Position numbers and translations under genes: made by a program
The notes under the pieces: model-generated
Seen by the model: only the letters and a program-made list of their open reading frames with translations
Told to the model about the DNA's origin: nothing
Databases searched by the model: none
Shown: piece after piece, positions 7,279-12,320 of the stretch
Position numbering within the stretch: position 1 is the first letter of the stretch
Layout of the letters: each line of letters begins with the position of its first letter
Source: Roseovarius sp. UBA6217
GTDB taxonomy: Bacteria > Pseudomonadota > Alphaproteobacteria > Rhodobacterales > Rhodobacteraceae
Length of the DNA: 12,320 nucleotides
Assembly: GCA_002421985.1 (NCBI GenBank)
Contig: DISF01000022.1
Coordinates: forward strand, 786-13,105
Direction: 5' to 3'

Positions 7279-7707
7279 ATGCTTTATCCCACATTCTACC
7301 GCCGCAGCGATCCATTCGCGCTGATGCGCTCCATGCTGCGTGACTTCGATGGCACCTATCCCTCGCTGTCTGCCCCGTCGGTCTTTCCGGCCGTCAATGT
7401 GTGGGAGGGCGATGACGCGGTGGCGGTCACCGCGGAACTCCCCGGCGTCGAGACCGACAGCATCGACATCACCGTCAAGGACAATGTGCTGACGCTCTCG
7501 GGGGAACGCAAGCCGCCCGAACTGCCCGATGCGGCGCGCTGGCACCGCAACGAGCGCAGTTATGGCAGGTTCAGCCGTGCGATCCGGCTGCCGTTTCACG
7601 CCACCGATGACCGCGTCGAGGCGCGCCTGCAAAACGGCGTGCTGCGGATCGTCATCGGGCGCCCCGAAGAAGACAAGCCGAAACGGATCGAAATCAAGGC
7701 TGCCTGA
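7279..7707 (+). CDS. Small heat-shock protein Hsp20, first copy
   Basis: This 142-residue ATP-independent holdase belongs to the alpha-crystallin/IbpA family and keeps unfolding cytosolic proteins refoldable. The alpha-crystallin domain spans about residues 37-127, with FPAVNVWEGDDAVAVTAELPGV and the hallmark RLQNGVLRIVI (A-x-x-x-N-G-V-L type). The C-terminal IEI (137-139) is the I-x-I anchor used for oligomer assembly. The short N-terminal arm MLYPTFYRRSDPF fits the family. The ATG at 7279 is chosen because AAGGAGA precedes it by six bases; an in-frame start at 7237 would add 14 residues of leader-like sequence. It is the first gene of the operon, with 15 bases to the next hsp20 gene. Confidence 0.93.
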   Translation: MLYPTFYRRSDPFALMRSMLRDFDGTYPSLSAPSVFPAVNVWEGDDAVAVTAELPGVETDSIDITVKDNVLTLSGERKPPELPDAARWHRNERSYGRFSRAIRLPFHATDDRVEARLQNGVLRIVIGRPEEDKPKRIEIKAA

Positions 7708-7722
7708 GAGGAGGATCGAACC

Positions 7723-8121
7723 ATGGCAAATGACATGACGAAAACAGGGGAAAAAACCCCTGCGCAGACCCCCGAGACCACCCGTGGCGGTCGTATCTAC
7801 CAGCCGCTGACGGACATCATCGAGACCGATCAGGGCGTGATGCTGACGCTCGAGATGCCGGGGGTCGCGCCCGATGAGGTGGACATCACGCTCGAGAAGC
7901 GCGTGCTCACGATCCGCGGCAAGGTTGCGCCGACGCAGCCGGAAAAGCTGGAACTGGCCTATGCCGAATACGGCGAGGGCGATTTCGAGCGGGCCTTCAC
8001 CATGTCCGAGGATTTTGACCCGGACAAGATCGAGGCCGCCATGCGCAACGGCGTTCTGACCGTGACCCTGCCGCGCGCTAGCGAGGCACAGCCGAAGAAG
8101 ATCACGGTCAGAAACGCTTGA
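7723..8121 (+). CDS. Small heat-shock protein Hsp20, second copy
   Basis: This 132-residue Hsp20 protein has an alpha-crystallin domain at about residues 27-118, with YQPLTDIIETDQGVMLTLEM and the signature AAMRNGVLTVTLP, and a C-terminal ITV anchor (127-129). The N-terminal arm of about 25 residues is hydrophilic and rich in T, E, K and P (MANDMTKTGEKTPAQTPETT), unlike the aromatic arms of the neighbouring copies. This suggests a different client-binding mode or a role as partner in mixed oligomers (inference). GAGGA precedes the ATG. It is translationally close to both neighbours (15 and 17 bases), so the three chaperones are probably made together. Confidence 0.93.
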   Translation: MANDMTKTGEKTPAQTPETTRGGRIYQPLTDIIETDQGVMLTLEMPGVAPDEVDITLEKRVLTIRGKVAPTQPEKLELAYAEYGEGDFERAFTMSEDFDPDKIEAAMRNGVLTVTLPRASEAQPKKITVRNA

Positions 8122-8138
8122 ACTCAAGGAGAACAGAC

Positions 8139-8630
8139 ATGCAGATCAAGGATATCATTCCGTGGGCGCGCAAGGATCAGGTGCCCGAACCGAAAACCGA
8201 TGACAACAACCCCATCGCCACGCTTCAGCGCGACATGAACCGGGTGTTCGAGAACTTCTGGCACCGCTTCGGTTCGCTCGACTGGCCCTGGGGTGCGGGC
8301 GAAGCCCGCTCCGATGTGGTCGAGACCAAGGACGCCGTCGAGGTTTCCATCGAATTGCCCGGCATGGAGATGAAGGACATCGAGGTCACGGTGACCGACG
8401 ACATGCTGACCGTGAAGGGCGAGAAGAAGGTCGAGCGTCAGGAGGACAAGAAAGGCTATTACCTGTCTGAACGCAGCTATGGCGCGATCTACCGCACCAT
8501 CCCGCTGCCGCCGGGTGTCGATGGCGAGAAGGCCGAGGCCAGCTTCAAGAACGGTGTGCTGAAGATCAGGCTCCCGCAGACGCCCGAAGCTCAGGCCAGG
8601 GTCAAGCGGATCGAGGTGAAGAACGCCTGA
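8139..8630 (+). CDS. Small heat-shock protein Hsp20, third copy
   Basis: This is the longest of the three Hsp20 proteins, 163 residues. The N-terminal arm has a conserved-looking LQRDMNRVFENFWHRF helix and the tryptophan-rich SLDWPWG. The alpha-crystallin domain runs from about 57 to 147, with VVETKDAVEVSIELPGMEMK and ASFKNGVLKIRLP, and the C-terminal anchor is IEV (158-160). This is the class seen in many bacterial Hsp20 proteins of stress islands. The ATG at 8139 has AAGGAGA about seven bases upstream. A start at 8118 would overlap the previous gene and lacks a ribosome site. A strong hairpin follows before degP. Confidence 0.94.
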   Translation: MQIKDIIPWARKDQVPEPKTDDNNPIATLQRDMNRVFENFWHRFGSLDWPWGAGEARSDVVETKDAVEVSIELPGMEMKDIEVTVTDDMLTVKGEKKVERQEDKKGYYLSERSYGAIYRTIPLPPGVDGEKAEASFKNGVLKIRLPQTPEAQARVKRIEVKNA

Positions 8631-8644
8631 CGACCCCGAACGCC

Positions 8645-8675
8645 GTGCCGCCGCGCGCACCCCGCGCGGCGGCAC
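8645..8675 (+). other. Very stable hairpin between hsp20 and degP
   Basis: GTGCCGCCGCGCG and CGCGCGGCGGCAC form a perfect 13-bp stem with a 5-base loop, 14 bases after the third hsp20 stop and about 24 bases before the degP start. There is no T-tract, so it is more likely an mRNA-stability or processing element, or a partial terminator, than a full terminator. Confidence 0.7.
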
Positions 8676-8699
8676 CTGTCAGCGCAGCGAGGCAAGATC

Positions 8700-10073
8700 A
8701 TGTTTGCAAGATTATTCCTGATAATTCTGTTTCCGATCGCGGTGGCCGCCGCCCCTGCCGCGGCGCAGGTAATGGTGGCCGAGGCGGACGCGCGCGGCAT
8801 TCCCACCATCGCACCGCTGATCGACCGGGTGGATGATGCGGTTGTCAACATCTCGGTCGTCTCTGAACGGCACGGGCAGTTGCCGCCGCTGTTTCGCGAC
8901 CCGTTCTTCAGCCCGTTCCTGCCGCCGCTCGATCGGATGCCGCCGCAGCGACAGATGAGCGCGGGTTCGGGCGTGATCGTGGATGCGGAAGAGGGTTACG
9001 TGCTGACCAACAACCACGTGATCGAAAATGCCATCGAAATCCGGGTCACGCTGCGCGACGACCGCAGCTTTGGGGCCGAACTCGTCGGTCGTGATCCGGG
9101 AACGGATATCGCCCTGCTGCGGATCAAACCCGACCGGCTGACCGCCATCCCCTTCGGCAATTCCGAACAGCTTCTTGTCGGCGATTTCGTGGTGGCCATC
9201 GGCAATCCTTTCGGCCTCGGCCAGACCGTGACCAGCGGCATCGTCTCGGCGCTTGGTCGGTCGGGGATCAATCCGCAGGGCTACGAGGATTTCATCCAGA
9301 CCGACGCCTCGATCAATCCCGGCAACTCGGGCGGTGCGCTGATCACGCTCGACGGCAGGCTTGTCGGCATCAACACGGCGATCATCTCACCGGGCGGGGG
9401 CAATGTCGGCGTCGGTTTCGCCGTGCCGATCAACATGGCGCGCACGGTGATGGATCAACTCATCCGCTACGGCGAGGTGCAGCGGGGCCGGCTTGGCGTG
9501 ATGATCCAGGATCTGACGCCCGATGTCGCCGGGGCGCTGGGCATCGACGCGACCAGCGGTGCCGTCGTGAGCGCGATTGAGCCGGACACGCCGGCCGAGC
9601 GCGCGGGGCTGGAGGCCGGCGATGTGATCGTCGCCGTCGATGGACGGACGGTCGAGGGTTCGGCCCGGTTGCGGCAGATGATCGGGTTGAGCCGCCCCGG
9701 CGAGCAGGTCACGCTGTCGATCCTGCGCAACGGGGAACGGATCGAGAAGGTCATCGAACTTGCCGACGCGGAGGCGGGACCCGCTCAAACGCGGCAAGGG
9801 GCAGATGACGTTCTGGCCGGCGTACGGCTTGCCCCCGTGGACCGCAGCCATCCGGCGTGGGGCCGGGTGGAGGGAGTCGCCATCCTCGATGTGACGCCCG
9901 GCAGTCGCGCGGCCCGCGCCGGACTGGAACCGGGCGACGTGATCACGGCGGTCAACCGCCAACCCGTGGGCACTGTCCGTGACCTCGGTCGCGCGCTCGG
10001 GGACGCGCCCGGCACGGTGGCGCTGACGGTGTGGCGCGATGGGCGGCTGATGCTGATCGTGTTCCGGCCGTGA
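8700..10073 (+). CDS. degP: Periplasmic serine protease/chaperone of the HtrA (DegP/DegQ) family
   Basis: This 457-residue envelope protease removes or refolds damaged exported proteins. It has a signal peptide (MFARLFLIILFPIAVAAAPAAA, cleavage likely near residue 22). The trypsin-like domain carries the triad His106 (LTNNHVIE), Asp136 (DPGTDIALL) and Ser210 (NPGNSGGALI). Two PDZ domains follow, at about 258-345 (GRLGVMIQDL and AGLEAGDVIVAVDG) and 370-457 (ILDVTPGSRAARAGLEPGDVI). The LA loop is short, closer to DegQ/DegS-like proteins than to E. coli DegP, so DegP and DegQ cannot be separated on this evidence. The ATG at 8700 has GAGG eight to ten bases upstream. Within the operon it is the only visible envelope arm, alongside cytosolic holdases and a DnaJ. 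Confidence 0.94.
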   Translation: MFARLFLIILFPIAVAAAPAAAQVMVAEADARGIPTIAPLIDRVDDAVVNISVVSERHGQLPPLFRDPFFSPFLPPLDRMPPQRQMSAGSGVIVDAEEGYVLTNNHVIENAIEIRVTLRDDRSFGAELVGRDPGTDIALLRIKPDRLTAIPFGNSEQLLVGDFVVAIGNPFGLGQTVTSGIVSALGRSGINPQGYEDFIQTDASINPGNSGGALITLDGRLVGINTAIISPGGGNVGVGFAVPINMARTVMDQLIRYGEVQRGRLGVMIQDLTPDVAGALGIDATSGAVVSAIEPDTPAERAGLEAGDVIVAVDGRTVEGSARLRQMIGLSRPGEQVTLSILRNGERIEKVIELADAEAGPAQTRQGADDVLAGVRLAPVDRSHPAWGRVEGVAILDVTPGSRAARAGLEPGDVITAVNRQPVGTVRDLGRALGDAPGTVALTVWRDGRLMLIVFRP

Positions 10074-10090
10074 CCCGGGCCGCAAGCCGT

Positions 10091-10155
10091 CGCGCAAGAG
10101 CACGACAGAGACAGGGAGAGGCAATTGGAGTATGCTCCTGACACCGCCTTGCGCG
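10091..10155 (+). other. Nested inverted repeats upstream of cbpA
   Basis: A perfect 8-bp inverted repeat CGCGCAAG (10091-10098) / CTTGCGCG (10148-10155) encloses a smaller GGAG-TATG-CTCC hairpin (10127-10137). It lies in the 144-base gap between degP and cbpA, the widest in the operon. It could be an RNA structure that tunes cbpA expression or a dyad binding site. I see no convincing promoter or T-tract here. Confidence 0.4.
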
Positions 10156-10217
10156 ATAGCTGATGCGAAGCAGGGCATCGGCGCGCGGCGCGACCGCCGA
10201 GAGAAAGACAGGAAGAG

Positions 10218-11165
10218 ATGAATAACGATCCATACAAGATACTTGGCGTTCCCAAGACCGCGACGCAGGACGAGATCAAGAAGGCCTATCGCAAGCTCGC
10301 GAAAAGCCTGCACCCCGATCTGCACCCGGACGACGCCGCGAAGCTGGAGCAGTTCAAGGCCGTCTCGGCTGCCTATGACCTGCTGGGCGATCCGGAGAAG
10401 CGCCGGCGTTTCGACGCGGGCGAGATCGACGCCAGCGGGCACGAACGCGCCGAACGCCAGTTCTACCATCACTATGCGGGGCAAGACGCCGGGCGCCGCT
10501 ACGATCCCGGTCCGGGTTTCGGCGATGCGATGGGCGACGAGGACCTGTCCGATATCTTTGCGCAATTCTTCGGCGACCGCACCGGCGGGCCGGGGCAGGG
10601 CGGTTTTCGCAGGGCGTATCACGCCCGCGGCCAGGACATCCGCTATCACCTTGACGTCGATTTCCTCGACGCCGCCCGCGGCACGCGGCGCAGCGTCACC
10701 ATGCCCGACGGGCACACGATCGAGATTGCCATTCCCCCCGGCCTGAGGGACGGGCAGACGCTGCGGTTGCGCGGCAAGGGTGGCCCCGGCACCGGGCAGG
10801 GCGAACCCGGCGATGCGTTCGTGACCGTTTCGGTGCGGCCGCACCCGGTCTTTACCCGCGAGGGCGATGACATCGAGATCGAACTGCCAATCACCTTCGA
10901 CGAGGCCGTGCTCGGCGCGAAGGTCGAGGTGCCGACAGTGTCGGGCACTGTCTCGGCCACCATTCCGAAAGGGGCGTCCTCGGGCCAGCGGCTGCGGCTG
11001 CGCGGCAAGGGTATCAGACGTCCTGACGGCAAGGCTGGCGACCAGATCGTGCGGCTGAAGATCGTGCTGCCAAAACGGATCGACGCCGGGATGGAGGAAC
11101 TGGCGCGGCACTGGCGCGACAAGGCGGGGTTCGACCCGAGAGAAGACATGCGGAGGATGACATGA
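10218..11165 (+). CDS. cbpA: CbpA-type DnaJ (Hsp40) co-chaperone
   Basis: This 315-residue J-domain protein stimulates DnaK ATPase and delivers clients. The J-domain covers about residues 4-68 (YKILGVPKTATQDEIKKAYR, with the essential HPD at 32-34). A glycine-rich linker follows, with no CxxCxGxG zinc fingers, so it is class II (CbpA/DnaJB-like) rather than DnaJ itself. Two C-terminal substrate-binding domains carry IPPGLRDGQTLRLRGKG and IPKGASSGQRLRLRGKG, the latter with a typical CTD II. AGGAAGAG precedes the ATG at close spacing. The stop codon overlaps the start of cbpM (ATGA), the usual cbpA-cbpM coupling, which strongly supports this identity over a generic DnaJ. Confidence 0.95.
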   Translation: MNNDPYKILGVPKTATQDEIKKAYRKLAKSLHPDLHPDDAAKLEQFKAVSAAYDLLGDPEKRRRFDAGEIDASGHERAERQFYHHYAGQDAGRRYDPGPGFGDAMGDEDLSDIFAQFFGDRTGGPGQGGFRRAYHARGQDIRYHLDVDFLDAARGTRRSVTMPDGHTIEIAIPPGLRDGQTLRLRGKGGPGTGQGEPGDAFVTVSVRPHPVFTREGDDIEIELPITFDEAVLGAKVEVPTVSGTVSATIPKGASSGQRLRLRGKGIRRPDGKAGDQIVRLKIVLPKRIDAGMEELARHWRDKAGFDPREDMRRMT

Positions 11166-11503
11166 GCTTGACCGAACAGATGGTGCTCTCCCGGATCCGA
11201 CGGCTGACACGGCGCGACCTGCGGCACTGGATGCACGAGGGTTGGGTGCGCCCGGCAATGGGTGAGGCGGGGCCGGTCTTCGACGAGATCGACGTCGCGC
11301 GCCTGCGGCTTCTGTGCGATCTGCGCAAGGACATGGCGCTGCCCTCCGACGCGCTGCCGGTCGTGCTGACACTGATCGACCGGCTGCACGAGACAAGGCG
11401 CGAGTTGCGCATACTTGTGGAGGCGCTCGCCGAGCAGCCCGAAGAAGTCCGCCGCACCGTCATCTCACGCCTGCATACCCGCGCCGTCCGCGACTCGTCC
11501 TGA
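11162..11503 (+). CDS. cbpM: CbpM-like chaperone modulator
   Basis: This 113-residue protein fits the CbpM/MerR-like modulator family. CbpM binds the J-domain of CbpA and blocks its action on DnaK. The N-terminal half has a winged-helix, MerR-like look (SRIRRLTRRDLRHWMHEGWV) followed by the FDEIDVARLRLLCDLRKDMAL segment that parallels the CbpM core (VFDDHA and VRLRHELAL in E. coli). The C-terminal half is helical (LTLIDRLHETRRELRILVEAL). Its ATG overlaps the cbpA stop by four bases (ATGA), implying translational coupling and matched production of co-chaperone and inhibitor. Identification rests on position, size and the core motif. Confidence 0.85.
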   Translation: MSLTEQMVLSRIRRLTRRDLRHWMHEGWVRPAMGEAGPVFDEIDVARLRLLCDLRKDMALPSDALPVVLTLIDRLHETRRELRILVEALAEQPEEVRRTVISRLHTRAVRDSS

Positions 11504-11566
11504 CACGGCAATGGATGCACGCGGCAAGGCCATGGGATCACATTCATCCGTGCAAGGGAGGAAGAA

Positions 11567-11887
11567 ATGCACAGAGAACTCGCAGCTTATCAACGCCTTC
11601 TGATCATCGCCTACCGTCGGTATCTCGAGGCCGAGCATGCGCTCAGTTCGGGATTGAGCGACATGCGCGCCCTCTTCCCGCCCGACTGCACGCCCTATCG
11701 CGGCACGATCGGTGCGCCTGGCTCTCGTGTTCGCCGCCTGCACGAATATCGTGATCGCGCCCTGCTGAGGTTGCACACCGCGCGCGAGGAATTCAAAGCG
11801 GCAAGAGCGCGATCAGATCAAAGACATGTGCGCCCCCCGGAAGTATTGTTCCTGACCGTGCGCGTCGAAGGTTCTGCGACGAGCTGA
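11567..11887 (+). CDS. Hypothetical 106-residue protein at the end of the chaperone operon
   Basis: I do not recognise this protein. It has a good ribosome site (GGGAGGAAG six bases before the ATG), follows cbpM by 63 bases on the same strand and is followed by an intrinsic terminator, so it is probably the last gene of the operon. The sequence is predicted to be mostly helical: MHRELAAYQRLLIIAYRRYL and an arginine-rich second helix region (RVRRLHEYRDRALLRLHTAR) flank a PPDCTPYRGTIGAPGS turn. There is no signal peptide, membrane helix or metal motif, and only one cysteine. The basic, amphipathic character could suit binding to RNA, acidic proteins or a chaperone, which is speculation from composition. 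Confidence 0.72.
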   Translation: MHRELAAYQRLLIIAYRRYLEAEHALSSGLSDMRALFPPDCTPYRGTIGAPGSRVRRLHEYRDRALLRLHTAREEFKAARARSDQRHVRPPEVLFLTVRVEGSATS

Positions 11888-11914
11888 CGCCGAAGAGAAA
11901 GCGGCTTGTCGGGC

Positions 11915-11934
11915 CGGGATTGTCCCGTTGTTTT
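11915..11934 (+). terminator. Probable rho-independent terminator of the chaperone operon
   Basis: CGGGA-TTG-TCCCG is followed by TTGTTTT, 28 bases after the stop codon of the last gene. The stem is only 5 bp but GC-rich and the T-tract is well placed. Confidence 0.55.
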
Positions 11935-12093
11935 CGAGGGTTATGCGGGTGGGGCTGAGCACTGGCCCTCGTGCGAGGAGGGCCGGAAGCGGTCTCTCAG
12001 GGCCGATATTCTCCGGACCTGATGACTGCGCCGTTTTGGTGAATTTCTACCAAGGCATTGAAAACGTGTCTGATTGTTGTGTGCCGAGCTAGA

Positions 12094-12139
12094 GCATGTT
12101 GCGCAAAAGTGGGAACCGGTTTTGCGCAGAAAAACATGC
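12094..12139. repeat. Interspersed palindromic repeat, unit 1
   Basis: Outer arms GCATGT/ACATGC enclose a 9-bp perfect inner stem TGCGCAAAA/TTTTGCGCA around the core GTGGGAACCGG. The AAAAGTGGGAACCGGTTTT core is a sequence I recognise from abundant intergenic repeats of Rhizobiales and related alphaproteobacteria. Confidence 0.75.
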
Positions 12140-12160
12140 GACCACAAAAGGTTAGAGTGG

Positions 12161-12186
12161 GTCGCGTGAATGCAAATGAACGCGAC
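12161..12186. repeat. Interspersed palindromic repeat, unit 2
   Basis: GTCGCGT and ACGCGAC form a perfect 7-bp inverted repeat around a 12-base AT-rich loop (GAATGCAAATGA). The preceding TTAGAGTG resembles the flanks of alphaproteobacterial intergenic repeats. It directly follows unit 1. Confidence 0.65.
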
Positions 12187-12253
12187 ACGCTAGAGAAATT
12201 TCAGAAAAAGTTGATAGACCTTTTCGGTTCGAAATTGCGACAACTCAATCATT

Positions 12254-12294
12254 TAGAGTGTTTTGGTGTTTCAACGAAAAACCGAAACGCTCTA
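12254..12294. repeat. Interspersed palindromic repeat, unit 3
   Basis: TAGAGTGTTTTGGT and ACCGAAACGCTCTA pair over 14 positions with two G-T type mismatches (G-U in one transcript orientation), around a 13-base loop. The CTAGAGCGTTTCGGT arm read on the minus strand is of the same style as known alphaproteobacterial repeats. Confidence 0.65.
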
Positions 12295-12320
12295 GCCCGG
12301 ATAATTCACGACACCCGTAT

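Larger units (their letters stand above)
11888..12320. other. Gene-free right end with hairpins and repeats
   Basis: These 433 bases hold the operon terminator, a 7-bp hairpin GGCCCTC/GAGGGCC (11964-11984, no T-tract) and three palindromic repeats described separately. Short minus-strand frames across 11941-12188 run through the palindromes, lack ribosome sites and give nothing I recognise. From about 12140 on, the composition is clearly more AT-rich than the operon. Confidence 0.6.

Noticed and set aside
9387..11396. 669-codon open frame on the minus strand across degP, cbpA and cbpM
   Set aside because: It is antisense to three genes with clear family motifs, has no recognisable domains or ribosome site, and is dominated by A, R, P and G as expected for a mirror frame in GC-rich DNA.
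11941..12188. Minus-strand frames as a transposase remnant
   Set aside because: They run through the palindromic repeats, show no catalytic motif and have no terminal inverted repeats of an insertion sequence around them.
12094..12294. CRISPR array
   Set aside because: The three dyads differ in sequence and spacing, so they are not direct repeats separated by equal spacers, and no cas genes are present.

Overview
The window looks like chromosomal DNA of an alphaproteobacterium, most likely a Rhodobacteraceae (Roseobacter/Rhodobacter-type) member. This rests on the high GC content, an rpsO-pnp pair, an FdsA-type formate dehydrogenase alpha subunit, a membrane-anchored RTX-repeat protein of a style common in that family, and short alphaproteobacterial palindromic repeats at the right end. 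Species cannot be named from this sequence alone.

Left part (1-6263, all genes on the minus strand). It holds the N-terminal end of fdsA (cut by the window edge), pnp with a clear intrinsic terminator, rpsO with its own terminator just upstream of pnp, an RTX/calcium-binding repeat protein, and a LacI/GntR-type sugar-responsive repressor that appears to start at TTG. A tRNA-Arg(CCT) gene on the plus strand (6264-6340) closes this ordinary chromosomal part.

Right part (about 6341-11934). Directly behind the 3' end of the tRNA lies a compact protein-quality-control cluster. On the minus strand is the N-terminal membrane/periplasmic part of an FtsH protease that stops just before the AAA+ domain. 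Divergent from it on the plus strand runs one apparent operon: three different small heat-shock proteins (Hsp20), a periplasmic HtrA/DegP-type protease with two PDZ domains, a CbpA-type DnaJ co-chaperone, its modulator CbpM (ATGA overlap with cbpA), and an unrecognised 106-residue protein, followed by an intrinsic terminator. The divergent intergenic region (7013-7278) carries two facing promoters with the same architecture (TTGAMR-like -35, 17-bp spacer, YTTATC -10), close to the alphaproteobacterial heat-shock sigma (RpoH) pattern. The Hsp20 leader can fold into serial hairpins that reach its Shine-Dalgarno.

Taken together the right part resembles, in gene content, the heat-resistance / transmissible protein-quality-control islands known in gammaproteobacteria (LHR, TLPQC, tLST), in a reduced form next to a tRNA gene. 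It lacks ClpG/ClpK, YfdX, HdeD, thioredoxin and KefB within this window, and no integrase is visible. The last 430 bases hold no convincing gene. They contain a terminator, a hairpin and three consecutive palindromes of the interspersed-repeat type, which could mark the edge of the cluster.
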